Source: Alcanivorax sp.
GTDB taxonomy: Bacteria; Pseudomonadota; Gammaproteobacteria; Pseudomonadales; Alcanivoracaceae
Direction: 5' to 3'
Length of the DNA stretch: 64,000 nucleotides
NCBI GenBank assembly: GCA_017794945.1
Contig: CP051239.1
Location: 806,001 to 870,000 of the forward strand
Shown here one piece after another: positions 55,690 to 64,000 of this stretch. The position numbers and the translations under genes were made by a program. The notes beneath the pieces were generated by a model, which was not told the origin of the DNA, made no database searches, and was given only the letters and a program-made list of their open reading frames with translations. Each line of letters opens with the position of its first letter. Within the stretch, counting starts at the first letter, position 1.

Positions 55690-57612
55690 ATGAGTATTCT
55701 CCGTCACTATCAGGCCCGGTTCGAAGCAGGCCAGGAAGACGAGATGTCCCTGGAAGAGTATCTCGCCCTCTGTAAAAGCGACCCCGGTGTCTACGCGTCC
55801 GCCCCCGAACGCATGCTGATGGCCATCGGCGAGCCGGAGCTGGTGGACACCTCCAAGGACCCCCGCCTGTCGCGGATTTTTTCCAACAAAATGATCCGCC
55901 GCTACCCGGCCTTCGACGAGTTCTACGGTCTGGAAGACGTAATCGAAAACATCGTCAGTTACTTCCGCCACGCGGCTCAGGGCCTGGAAGAGAAGAAACA
56001 GATTCTGTATCTGCTCGGCCCGGTGGGCGGCGGCAAGTCCTCACTGGCGGAAAAGCTCAAGGCGCTGATGCAGAAGGTGCCGTTCTACGCCATCAAGGAT
56101 TCGCCGGTGAACGAATCGCCGCTGTGCCTGTTCGACGCCGAAGAGGACGGCCCGATTCTGGAAGAGGAGTACGGCATTCCGCGCCGCTATGTGCGCACCA
56201 TCATGTCGCCCTGGGCGGTGAAGCGCCTGAAGGACTACGGCGGCGACCTGAGCCAGTTCCGCGTGGTGCGCCGCTACCCGTCGATTCTCGACCAGGTGGC
56301 GGTGGCCAAGACCGAGCCCGGCGATGAAAACAACCAGGACATCTCGTCCCTGGTGGGCAAGGTGGACATCCGCAAGCTGGAGGAATTCGCCCAGGAAGAC
56401 CCGGACGCCTACAGCTTTTCCGGCGGCCTGTGCCGGGCCAACCAGGGGCTGCTCGAGTTCGTGGAAATGTTCAAGGCGCCGATCAAGGTGCTGCACCCGT
56501 TGCTCACCGCCACCCAGGAGGGCAACTACAACGGCACCGAGCACATGGGCGCGATTCCGTTCGACGGCATCGTGCTGGCGCACTCCAACGAAGCCGAGTG
56601 GCAGACCTTCCGCCACAACAAGAACAACGAAGCCTTTATCGACCGCGTGTTCATCGTCAAGGTGCCCTACTGCCTGAGAGTCACCGAAGAGCAGCTGATC
56701 TACGACAAGCTGCTGCGCAACTCCAGCCTGCGCGAAGCGCACTGCGCGCCGGATACCCTGCGCATGCTGGCCCAGTTCTCGGTGCTCACGCGCCTCAAGG
56801 AGCCGGAGAATTCCAGCATCTATTCCAAGATGCGGGTCTACGACGGCGAAAACCTGAAGGACGTGGATCCGCGCGCCAAGTCGATGCAGGAATACCGCGA
56901 CATGGCCGGTGTCGACGAAGGCATGGACGGGCTCTCCACCCGTTTCGCGTTCAAGATTCTCTCCAAGGTGTTCAATTTCGATCATTCCGAGGTGGCGGCC
57001 AACCCGGTCCATCTGATGCACGTGCTGGAACAGCGCATCGAGCAGGAACAATTTCCCCAGGAGCTGCAGGAACAGTACCGCCGCTTCATCAAGGAATACC
57101 TGGTGCCGCACTATGTGGAATTCATCGGTAAGGAAATCCAGACCGCCTACCTGGAATCCTACTCCGAATACGGCCAGAACATTTTCGACCGCTACGTGAT
57201 GTACGCGGATTTCTGGATCCAGGACCAGGAGTTCCGCGACCCGGACACCGGCGAAATTTTCGACCGCCAGTCCCTCAACGAGGAGCTGGAAAAAATCGAA
57301 AAGCCGGCCGGCATTTCCAACCCCAAGGATTTCCGCAACGAGGTGGTCAACTTCGTGCTGCGCGCCCGCGCCAACAACAATGGCCGCAACCCGAGCTGGA
57401 TGAGTTACCAGAAGCTGCGCGATGTGATCGAGAAGAAGATGTTCTCCAACACCGAAGAGCTGCTGCCGGTAATCTCGTTCAACCCCAAGGGCAGCGAGGA
57501 CGACCGCCGCAAGCACGACAATTTCGTCAAGCGGATGATGGACCGGGGGTATACGGAGAAGCAGGTGCGGTTGTTGTCGGAGTGGTATTTGCGGGTGCGT
57601 AAGGCGCAATGA
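55690..57612 (+). CDS. prkA: PrkA family serine protein kinase / AAA protein
   Basis: 640 residues, the family length. The N-terminal AAA+ region has Walker A GPVGGGKSS near residue 105. The C-terminal part (about 380-640) is the PrkA kinase-like domain (YADFWIQDQEFRDPDTGE). E. coli YeaG, its homologue, acts in nitrogen starvation and stationary phase; Bacillus PrkA is reported to have Lon-like protease activity, so kinase status is debated. AGGAGGG precedes the ATG. It forms the usual prkA-yeaH-spoVR trio. Confidence 0.95.
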   Translation: MSILRHYQARFEAGQEDEMSLEEYLALCKSDPGVYASAPERMLMAIGEPELVDTSKDPRLSRIFSNKMIRRYPAFDEFYGLEDVIENIVSYFRHAAQGLEEKKQILYLLGPVGGGKSSLAEKLKALMQKVPFYAIKDSPVNESPLCLFDAEEDGPILEEEYGIPRRYVRTIMSPWAVKRLKDYGGDLSQFRVVRRYPSILDQVAVAKTEPGDENNQDISSLVGKVDIRKLEEFAQEDPDAYSFSGGLCRANQGLLEFVEMFKAPIKVLHPLLTATQEGNYNGTEHMGAIPFDGIVLAHSNEAEWQTFRHNKNNEAFIDRVFIVKVPYCLRVTEEQLIYDKLLRNSSLREAHCAPDTLRMLAQFSVLTRLKEPENSSIYSKMRVYDGENLKDVDPRAKSMQEYRDMAGVDEGMDGLSTRFAFKILSKVFNFDHSEVAANPVHLMHVLEQRIEQEQFPQELQEQYRRFIKEYLVPHYVEFIGKEIQTAYLESYSEYGQNIFDRYVMYADFWIQDQEFRDPDTGEIFDRQSLNEELEKIEKPAGISNPKDFRNEVVNFVLRARANNNGRNPSWMSYQKLRDVIEKKMFSNTEELLPVISFNPKGSEDDRRKHDNFVKRMMDRGYTEKQVRLLSEWYLRVRKAQ

Positions 57613-57617
57613 AAAGA

Positions 57618-57648
57618 CAGTTAATAGTTAAGAGTGAATAGTTAATAG
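57618..57648 (+). repeat. Lone heptanucleotide (AGTTAAY) array
   Basis: AGTTAAT, AGTTAAG, AGTGAAT, AGTTAAT then AG: just over four units in the same order as the left arms at 24055 and 33955. It has no inverted partner and no central stem. It starts six bases after the prkA stop, before yeaH. Confidence 0.82.
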
Positions 57649-57679
57649 CGCGCGGTGAGTTTTCGTAGTGGAGAGCGGT

Positions 57680-58960
57680 ATGAGTTATATCATTGACCGG
57701 CGTCTCAACGGGAAGAACAAGAGTACGGTGAACCGGCAGCGTTTTTTGGAGCGTTACCGGCGGCATATTCGTGAAGCGGTGAACGAGGCGGTGGGCCGCC
57801 GCTCGATTACCGATATGGAGCAAGGCGAGCGCATCAGCATTCCCGAAAAGGATTTGTCCGAGCCGCGCTTTCATCACGGTTCCGGCGGGCGCCGCAACGT
57901 GGTGCATCCGGGCAACCGCGAATTCCAGGCCGGCGACCGGGTCAAGAAGCCCTCCGGCGGCGAAGGCGGTGCCGGTGGCCGGGACGCCAGCGATTCCGGC
58001 GAAGGCGCCGACGAGTTCGCGTTCGAAATCGACCAGCGGGAATTTCTCAACTTCCTGTTCGAAGACCTGGAGCTGCCCAACCTGATCAAACGGCACCTGG
58101 AGGGCAGCCGCTCTTTTCACCGCCGTCACGGCGGCATCGTCAGTCACGGCCTGCCGGCGAAGATCAACATCGTGCGCTCCATGCGCCAGGCGTCCATGCG
58201 CCGGCGCGCGCTCACGGCGGCCAGCCGCCGCCGGCTGCGCCTGCTCGAGGAAGAGCGCGACGCCCTGCTCGGCCAGGACCAGTCCCCGGAGCGCAATGAG
58301 CGCCTCAATGACCTGGACACCCAGATCGACCGGGTGCGCCGGCGCATCGAGCGCATTCCGTTTCTGGATGAGGTGGATCTGCGCTTCAACCACCACGTCA
58401 AAGTTCCGGTGCCGGTGAGCCGCGCGGTGATGTTCTGCATCATGGATGTGTCCGGCTCCATGAATCAGGACATGAAGGACCTGGCCAAGCGCTTCTTCCT
58501 GCTGCTCTACCTGTTCCTGCAGCGCAACTACGAGCACACCGAGGTGGTGTTCATCCGCCACCACACCAGCGCCAAGGAAGTCAACGAGGAGGAGTTCTTC
58601 TACTCCCGGGAGACCGGCGGCACCATCGTCTCCAGTGCGCTGAAGCTGACCCTGGACACCATCAAGGCCCGCTACCCGGTGGAAGAGTGGAACCTGTACG
58701 GCGCCCAGGCCTCGGACGGCGACAACTGGAACGACGATTCGCCGGGCTGCGCCGCGCTGCTGGAGAAGGAACTGCTGCCGCGCATGCAGCATTTCTCCTA
58801 CGTGGAGGTGATGCCGCGCAGCCACCAGGCCCTGTGGGAGCATTACCAGAGCGTGCAGGAACGCTGTGGCGACGTGTTCTCCATGGCGCAGATCGACGAC
58901 CCGGGCGACATCTACCCGGTATTCCGGCGCCTGTTCAAGAAGCGCATGGAGGTGGCATGA
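57680..58960 (+). CDS. yeaH: YeaH/YhbH family protein (DUF444)
   Basis: 426 residues. A VWA-like fold is suggested by [22 protein letters not shown] near residue 255 (a MIDAS-type DxSxS motif) and by [11 protein letters not shown]. The N-terminus is basic and the 76-115 stretch is Gly-rich. It is consistently linked to PrkA and SpoVR and may be a PrkA substrate or partner. GGAGAG precedes the ATG at 57680. It overlaps the spoVR start by four bases. Confidence 0.94.
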   Translation: MSYIIDRRLNGKNKSTVNRQRFLERYRRHIREAVNEAVGRRSITDMEQGERISIPEKDLSEPRFHHGSGGRRNVVHPGNREFQAGDRVKKPSGGEGGAGGRDASDSGEGADEFAFEIDQREFLNFLFEDLELPNLIKRHLEGSRSFHRRHGGIVSHGLPAKINIVRSMRQASMRRRALTAASRRRLRLLEEERDALLGQDQSPERNERLNDLDTQIDRVRRRIERIPFLDEVDLRFNHHVKVPVPVSRAVMFCIMDVSGSMNQDMKDLAKRFFLLLYLFLQRNYEHTEVVFIRHHTSAKEVNEEEFFYSRETGGTIVSSALKLTLDTIKARYPVEEWNLYGAQASDGDNWNDDSPGCAALLEKELLPRMQHFSYVEVMPRSHQALWEHYQSVQERCGDVFSMAQIDDPGDIYPVFRRLFKKRMEVA

Positions 58961-60477
58961 CCGTGGCCGACAGCAAACTGATCTCCAGCGGTTCCGACTG
59001 GGACTTCGAGACCCTGGCGGAATACGACCAGGCCATCGCCGAGCTGGCCCACGGCAAGTTCGGGCTCGACACCTACCCGAACCAGATCGAGGTGATCTCC
59101 TCGGAGCAGATGATGGACGCCTACTCCTCGGTGGGCATGCCGGTGGGCTACAACCACTGGTCGTTCGGCAAACAGTTCGTGGAGGTGGAAAGCCGCTACC
59201 GGCGCGGCCAGATGGGCCTCGCCTACGAAATCGTGATCAACTCCAACCCCTGCATCGCCTACCTGATGGAAGAGAACACCATCACCATGCAGGCGCTGGT
59301 GATCGCCCACGCCGGTTACGGCCACAACTCCTTCTTCAAGGGCAACTACCTGTTCAAGACCTGGACCGACGCCTCGGCGATCATTGATTACCTGGTGTTC
59401 GCGCGCCACTACCTGGCCGAGTGCGAGCAACGCCACGGTGTCACCGCGGTGGAGGAAACCCTGGATTCCTGCCACGCGCTGATGAACTACGGCGTCGACC
59501 GCTACAAAAGGCCCACGCCGATCTCCGCCCATGAGGAAAAGCGCCGCCAACGCGACCGGGAAGAGGCCCTGCAACGTCAGGTCTCGGAACTGTGGAAAAC
59601 CTTTCCCGACATGCAGCCGATGGTGCAGCGCCGCGAGCCCAGCCGGCGCTTCCCCTCCGAGCCCCAGGAAAACCTGCTCTACTTCCTGGAGAAGAACGCC
59701 CCGCTGCTGGAGCCCTGGCAGCGCGAGGTGATCCGCATCGTGCGCAAGATGGCGCAGTACTTCTACCCCCAACGACAGACCCAGGTGATGAACGAAGGCT
59801 GGGCCACCTTCTGGCACTACACGCTGCTCAACGAGCTCTACGACCAGGGCCGCGTGGACGACGGCTTTATGCTGGAATTCCTGCAGAACCACAGCCAGGT
59901 GATTTACCAGCCGCCGTTCGATTCGCCCTACTATTCCGGCATCAACCCCTACGCCCTGGGGTTCGCCATGTTCCAGGACATCCGCCGCATCTGCGAGGCG
60001 CCCACCGACGAAGACCGCCAGTGGTTTCCGGACATCGCCGGCAGCGACTGGCTGGCGACGCTCAAGTTCGCCATGGAAAGCTTCAAGGACGAGAGCTTTA
60101 TCCAGCAGTTTCTGTCACCGCGTCTGATCCGCGAATTCAAGCTGTTCAGCCTGATGGACGACTCCGAGCGCGACTACATCGAGATCAACGCCATCCACAA
60201 CGAGCCCGGCTACCAGGCGATCCGCAACCGGCTCTCCGAGCAGTACAACCTGAGCATCCAGGAACCCAACATCCAGGTGTACTCGGCGGACGTGCGCGGC
60301 GACCGATCCCTCACCCTGCAGCACCTGCGCCAGCACCACCGGCCGCTGGAGGCGGACACCGCCCAGGAGGTGCTGCGCCACCTGCACCGCCTGTGGGGCT
60401 TCGACGTGCACCTGGAGAGCGTCGACAACGGCAGCGTGGTGGAGCGATTGTCGATTCCTTCACATCGCCTTGATTGA
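58957..60477 (+). CDS. SpoVR family protein (YcgB)
   Basis: 506 residues. SpoVR-family signatures include [49 protein letters not shown] and [17 protein letters not shown]. Bacillus SpoVR is needed for spore cortex formation; the role in Gram-negatives is unknown, although the prkA-yeaH-spoVR group is linked with stationary phase. The ATG overlaps the yeaH stop (ATGA). A Fur-like site begins at its last codon. Confidence 0.93.
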   Translation: MTVADSKLISSGSDWDFETLAEYDQAIAELAHGKFGLDTYPNQIEVISSEQMMDAYSSVGMPVGYNHWSFGKQFVEVESRYRRGQMGLAYEIVINSNPCIAYLMEENTITMQALVIAHAGYGHNSFFKGNYLFKTWTDASAIIDYLVFARHYLAECEQRHGVTAVEETLDSCHALMNYGVDRYKRPTPISAHEEKRRQRDREEALQRQVSELWKTFPDMQPMVQRREPSRRFPSEPQENLLYFLEKNAPLLEPWQREVIRIVRKMAQYFYPQRQTQVMNEGWATFWHYTLLNELYDQGRVDDGFMLEFLQNHSQVIYQPPFDSPYYSGINPYALGFAMFQDIRRICEAPTDEDRQWFPDIAGSDWLATLKFAMESFKDESFIQQFLSPRLIREFKLFSLMDDSERDYIEINAIHNEPGYQAIRNRLSEQYNLSIQEPNIQVYSADVRGDRSLTLQHLRQHHRPLEADTAQEVLRHLHRLWGFDVHLESVDNGSVVERLSIPSHRLD

Positions 60478-60494
60478 TAAACGTTCTCATTAAT
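60476..60494 (+). promoter_or_regulatory. Fur-box-like operator upstream of the iron importer
   Basis: The 19-mer GATAAACGTTCTCATTAAT resembles the GATAATGATAATCATTATC consensus, with the common TTCTCATT core. It overlaps the spoVR stop and lies 50 bases before the solute-binding protein gene, an appropriate place for iron repression. Confidence 0.6.
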
Positions 60495-60543
60495 GTTTAT
60501 ATCCGGCGCAACCTTATTCGTTCATTCGCCGGAGAAACCCTTC

Positions 60544-61563
60544 ATGCGTCGACTCAGTGTCCTCTTCTCGTTAATGGCCGCCCTGGTGGTAACCGGATGC
60601 AGCTCGCAAAGCGAAGAAGTGAACGTCTATTCCGCCCGTAAGGAAGCACTGATCAAGCCCCTGCTGGACCGCTTCACCTCGGAAACCGGCATCACCGTGA
60701 ACCTGATCACCGGCAGCGCCGACGCCCTGGTGGAGCGCATGAAGGCCGAAGGCGAGCACAGCCCCGCCGACGTGCTGATCACCACCGACGCCGGCCGTCT
60801 GTACCGCGCCCAGCAGGAAGGCCAGCTGGCCACCACGGAGAGCGACACCCTCGCCGAGCAGGTGCCCGAGGCCCTGCGCGACCCGGAAGGCCACTGGTAC
60901 GGCCTGTCCGTGCGCGCCCGGGTGGTGGTCTACGCCCCGGACCGGGTGGACCCGTCCGAGCTGTCCACCTACGAAGCCCTGGCCGACGAAAAATGGGATG
61001 ACCGCATCTGCATCCGCTCCTCGGACAACATCTACAACCAGTCCCTCACCGCCAGCCTGATCGCCCACAACGGCGAAGCGGACACCGAGCAATGGGCCGA
61101 GGGCCTGGTGTCCAACATGGCCCGTGATCCGGTGGGCGGCGACCGCGACCAGATCAAGGCCCTGGCCGCCGGCGAGTGCGACATCGCCGTGGTCAACACC
61201 TACTACCTGGGCATGATGCAGGGCGGCGACGACGCCGACGCCCGCGAGATCGCCGAGCAGGTGGCGGTGTTCTGGCCCAACCAGGACGGCCGCGGCGCCC
61301 ACATCAATATTTCCGGCGCCGGCGTGGCCACCAACGCCCCCAACCCGGACAACGCCCGGCAGCTGATCGAGTTCCTGGTCAACGACGAATCCCAGCAGTG
61401 GTACGCCGAGACCAACTACGAGTACCCGGTGCGCGCCGACGTGCCGGTCAGCGATTTGCTGCAGGAGTGGGGTGAGTTCAAGCAGGACGACCTGCCGCTG
61501 ATCAAGCTGGGCGAGCTGAACGCCGACGCGGTCAAACTGATGGACCGCGCAGGCTGGAAATAA
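60544..61563 (+). CDS. fbpA: Ferric iron ABC transporter, substrate-binding lipoprotein
   Basis: 339 residues. The lipoprotein signal ends VVTGC (Cys19). The fold is that of FbpA/FutA iron-binding proteins: NVYSARKEALIKPL at the start, SSDNIYNQSL and VVNTYYLGMM, with the paired tyrosines that bind Fe3+. Being lipidated, it is probably tethered to a membrane rather than free in the periplasm. The start at 60544 follows CCGGAGAAA; an upstream ATG at 60493 would overlap the Fur-like site region. Confidence 0.92.
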   Translation: MRRLSVLFSLMAALVVTGCSSQSEEVNVYSARKEALIKPLLDRFTSETGITVNLITGSADALVERMKAEGEHSPADVLITTDAGRLYRAQQEGQLATTESDTLAEQVPEALRDPEGHWYGLSVRARVVVYAPDRVDPSELSTYEALADEKWDDRICIRSSDNIYNQSLTASLIAHNGEADTEQWAEGLVSNMARDPVGGDRDQIKALAAGECDIAVVNTYYLGMMQGGDDADAREIAEQVAVFWPNQDGRGAHINISGAGVATNAPNPDNARQLIEFLVNDESQQWYAETNYEYPVRADVPVSDLLQEWGEFKQDDLPLIKLGELNADAVKLMDRAGWK

Positions 61564-61596
61564 TCGTTCAAGACAGGCAAGGCGGCGGCGGATCGG

Positions 61597-61602
61597 TATA
61601 AT
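61597..61602 (+). promoter_or_regulatory. TATAAT immediately upstream of the permease gene (possible leaderless promoter)
   Basis: A perfect -10 hexamer lies six bases before the ATG at 61609. Transcription would begin at or next to the start codon. No clear -35 is visible. Confidence 0.4.
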
Positions 61603-61608
61603 CGCGCC

Positions 61609-63225
61609 ATGTTTTCGTCGCCCGCCCTGCGCTCCCTGGTTCTACTGCTGCTGGCGCTGGCGCTGGCCACACCGGTACTGGTGGTGGCCGGCAGCTGGCT
61701 GGCCGGCGCCTCGCCCAATTGGGGCCACCTGAGCAGCACGGTACTGCCCTCGTACCTGCGCCACTCCTTGTTCCTGGCCCTGTTCACCGGCACCGGCACC
61801 CTGCTGATCGGCGTCGCCGCCGCTTGGGCGGTGTCCCGCTTCCGCTTCCCCGGGCGCCGGGTGCTGGAGTGGGCCCTGCTGCTGCCGCTGGCCTGCCCCG
61901 CCTATCTGATCGCCTACACCTGGACCGGCATGCTGGCCAGCGAAGGCGCCCTGCAGCAGGCGTTGCCGCTGCCCCTGCCGGACATCCGCAGCCCGGCCGG
62001 CGCCGGCCTGATGCTGACGCTGGTGCTCTACCCCTATGTGTATCTGATGACCCGCGCCGCCTTCGTCAGCCAGTCGGCGGTGGCGCTGGAAGTGGCGCGC
62101 ACCCTGGGCGCCGGGCCCTGGCGGCGGTTCTTCCGGGTGGCCCTGCCGCTGGCACGGCCGGCGATCATTGCCGGGCTGGCGCTGGTATTGATGGAGACCC
62201 TGGCGGACTACGGCACCGTGGCCTACTTCGGCGTGCCCACCCTGAGCACCGGCATCTACCGCACCTGGTTCGGGCTGGGCGACGCCATGGCGGCGGCGCA
62301 ACTGGCCGGCGTACTGCTGCTCGCCATGGTGGTGCTGCTCACCCTGGAGCGGCGCGCCCGCAAGGAACGGCGCATCAGCGTCGCCTCGGCGCGGGCGGCG
62401 GCGCCGCTGCCGCTGGGCCGGGGCCCGGGCCTGTTGCTGGCGGCGGCGCTGTGGCTGCCGGTGCTGCTCGGGTTCATTCTGCCCGCCCTGCAACTGCTGG
62501 TGTGGAGCCTGCCGCGCTGGCGGGATCTGGCAGAGCCGGGCTTCCTGGGCCTGCTCGGCACCAGCCTGCTGATCGCCCTGTGCACCGCCCTGGCCGCCAC
62601 CGGCCTGGGCCTGCTGCTGATCTGGGCGCGGCGGCTGCGCGGCGACCGGCCCCGCCGCCTGGCCGCCGGGCTCGCCGGCTTCGGCTACGCGGTGCCGGGC
62701 ACCGTGCTGGCGGTGGGCGTGGTGCTGGTGCTCGCCAGCCTGGACCGCGGCCTCAACGATTTGCTGGCGTCCGTGGGCCTGCCGGAGCCCGGGCTGCTGT
62801 TCTCCGGCACCCTGTTCGCGGTGGTGTTCGCCTGCACGGTGCGCTTCCTGACCATTCCCATCCAGGGTCTGGACGCCGGCCTGCAGAACCTGTCCCCCAA
62901 CCTGGACAACGCCGCCCGCTCGCTGGGCACGGCGTCGCTGCCGATGCTGCGGCGGGTGCATCTGCCGCTGTTGCGGGTGCCGCTGGCCACCAGCGCCCTG
63001 CTGGTGTTCGTGGACACCCTCAAGGAGTTGCCCGCCGCGCTGGTGCTGCGGCCCTTCAACACCAATACCCTGGCGGTGCGCGCCTTCGAACTGGCGTCCG
63101 ACGAGCGACTGGCGGACGCGGCGCTGCCGGCGCTGACCATTCTGCTCGCCGGAGTGGCGCCGGTGATACTGCTGACCCGCTCGATACGGAACCCCCACCA
63201 GGAGAGCCCCCATGCTGACCATTGA
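61609..63225 (+). CDS. fbpB: Ferric iron ABC transporter, fused permease
   Basis: 538 residues with two tandem binding-protein-dependent permease domains (about 12 helices). The EAA-type loops EVARTLGAGPWRRFFRVALPLARP near 160 and NAARSLGTASLPMLRRVHLPLLR near 430 contact the ATPase. One chain doing the work of two permeases is usual in FbpB/SfuB. No Shine-Dalgarno is seen before the ATG, but a TATAAT lies just upstream. The gap from fbpA is 45 bases. Overlaps the ATPase gene by 14 bases. Confidence 0.94.
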   Translation: MFSSPALRSLVLLLLALALATPVLVVAGSWLAGASPNWGHLSSTVLPSYLRHSLFLALFTGTGTLLIGVAAAWAVSRFRFPGRRVLEWALLLPLACPAYLIAYTWTGMLASEGALQQALPLPLPDIRSPAGAGLMLTLVLYPYVYLMTRAAFVSQSAVALEVARTLGAGPWRRFFRVALPLARPAIIAGLALVLMETLADYGTVAYFGVPTLSTGIYRTWFGLGDAMAAAQLAGVLLLAMVVLLTLERRARKERRISVASARAAAPLPLGRGPGLLLAAALWLPVLLGFILPALQLLVWSLPRWRDLAEPGFLGLLGTSLLIALCTALAATGLGLLLIWARRLRGDRPRRLAAGLAGFGYAVPGTVLAVGVVLVLASLDRGLNDLLASVGLPEPGLLFSGTLFAVVFACTVRFLTIPIQGLDAGLQNLSPNLDNAARSLGTASLPMLRRVHLPLLRVPLATSALLVFVDTLKELPAALVLRPFNTNTLAVRAFELASDERLADAALPALTILLAGVAPVILLTRSIRNPHQESPHADH

Positions 63226-64000
63226 CGACCTGAACGTACGGTTCGACGGCCAGCCGGTATTGGAAGACGTCTCCCTCTCCCTGGACGAGGGCCTGATCGG
63301 CTGCCTGATCGGGCCCTCCGGCTGCGGCAAGACCACCCTGCTGCGCCTGGTGGCCGGCTTCCTGGCCCCGGACCGCGGCCGCATCGCCCTGCACGGCGAC
63401 GCCGTCACCGGCGACCGGTTGCTGGTGCCCGCCGAGCAGCGCCGGGTGGGCATGGTGTTCCAGGACATCGCCCTGTTCCCGCACCTGGACGTGGCCGCCA
63501 ACATCGGCTTCGGCCTGAACCGCTGGAGCGCGGACCAGCGCCGCGCCCGGGTCGAGGACCTGCTCACCCTGGTGGGCCTGCCCGGCATGGGCGGCCGCTA
63601 CCCCCATCAGCTTTCCGGCGGCCAGCAACAGCGCGTGGCCCTGGCCCGGGCACTGGCCCCCAAGCCCCGCCTGCTGCTGCTGGACGAACCCTTCTCGGCG
63701 CTGGACGCGGAACTGCGCGAGCAGATCAGCCGCGACGTGCGCGCCATCCTGCTGAAAGAGGGCATCACCGCCCTGTTCGTCACCCACGACCAGAACGAAG
63801 CCTTCGCCATCGCCGACCGGGTCGGCGTGATGCACGCCGGCCGGCTGGCGCAGTGGGATACGCCCTACCGCATCTACCACCGGCCGCGCACCCGCTTCGT
63901 GGCCGATTTCATCGGCCGCAGCAGCTTCATCCCCGGCACCGTGACCACCGAAGGCCGGGTGGAAACCTGCCTGGGCGTGTTCGCCGGCAACCTGTCCGAC
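63212..64000 (+). CDS. fbpC: Ferric iron ABC transporter, ATPase (3' end outside the window)
   Basis: The first 263 codons are visible; the gene continues beyond 64,000. Walker A GPSGCGKTT, Q-loop VFQDIALFPH, signature LSGGQQQRVALARAL, Walker B LLLLDEPFSALD and H-loop FVTHD are intact. FbpC proteins are near 350 residues and have a C-terminal regulatory domain, of which only the beginning is present. GGAGAG precedes the ATG. It forms a three-gene Fe3+ import operon. Confidence 0.95.
   Translation, partial: MLTIDDLNVRFDGQPVLEDVSLSLDEGLIGCLIGPSGCGKTTLLRLVAGFLAPDRGRIALHGDAVTGDRLLVPAEQRRVGMVFQDIALFPHLDVAANIGFGLNRWSADQRRARVEDLLTLVGLPGMGGRYPHQLSGGQQQRVALARALAPKPRLLLLDEPFSALDAELREQISRDVRAILLKEGITALFVTHDQNEAFAIADRVGVMHAGRLAQWDTPYRIYHRPRTRFVADFIGRSSFIPGTVTTEGRVETCLGVFAGNLSD

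Noticed and set aside
55425-55775. Small open frame upstream of and overlapping prkA
   Set aside because: Runs into prkA in another frame, has no ribosome site and no similarity; prkA has a strong AGGAGGG site.
61642-63588. 648-codon minus-strand open frame opposite the iron permease
   Set aside because: Shadow of a GC-rich membrane protein gene; no domain recognisable and no promoter or ribosome site.

Overview
The window is about 66% GC by eye, gene-dense and free of rRNA, tRNA, phage and transposase genes. It reads as ordinary chromosome of a gammaproteobacterium. Gene order resembles Pseudomonas aeruginosa in two long blocks (recalled as PA4845-PA4856 for dsbD to retS, and PA0655-PA0649 for coq7 to trpG). 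The lptD-surA-pdxA-rsmA-apaG-apaH cluster and the amgK-murU pair are also typical of this class. A marine Pseudomonadales/Oceanospirillales relative such as the Alcanivorax group is my best guess; this is inference from gene content only.

Layout. 1-7,030: end of a LOG-family gene, uracil salvage (upp-uraA), pyrophosphatase, an AraC regulator divergent from a PF10118-type hydrolase, a CmoA-like protein and a DUF2333 protein. 7,286-22,319: dsbD, aroQ-accB-accC-prmA, a DUF3426 zinc-ribbon protein, dusB-fis, purH-purD, a cyclic-nucleotide/rhodanese protein and a RetS-like hybrid sensor. 22,276-33,125: AraC regulator, coq7, speD, an OsmC protein, a Vfr/CRP regulator, a large PHP/Asp-box lipoprotein and trpE-G-D-C. 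33,389-42,247: a PNPOx-like protein, the seven-gene operon cyoABCD-SURF1-sensor-regulator, and an MHS-type transporter. 42,255-48,646: a hydrolase, an old-yellow-enzyme reductase divergent from an HxlR regulator, an NlpC/P60 lipoprotein, a DUF4396 protein, rpe and amgK-murU. 48,705-55,290: the lptD to apaH operon. 55,690-60,477: prkA-yeaH-spoVR stress operon. 60,544-64,000: a ferric-iron ABC importer behind a Fur-like site, its ATPase cut by the window end.

Functional threads. Precursor supply (purines, uracil, tryptophan, quinate/shikimate, malonyl-CoA, pyridoxal phosphate) sits beside envelope work (LptD, SurA, DsbD, peptidoglycan-sugar recycling) and respiration (ubiquinone synthesis, bo3-type oxidase with its own redox two-component system). 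Three regulators that could integrate cyclic nucleotide and lifestyle signals (Vfr-like, double cNMP-rhodanese, RetS-like) lie within 8 kb.

The most unusual content is non-coding. There are two repeat families: a REP/BIME-like family (three loci) and a heptanucleotide (AGTTAAY) array family (three loci). In both, inverted pairs sit exactly at convergent gene ends, while lone copies sit between co-directional genes. One REP is translated as the C-terminus of UraA. There is also a 29-bp perfect inverted repeat element and a strikingly symmetric nested operator between the HxlR and reductase genes. No CRISPR array or defence island was seen.
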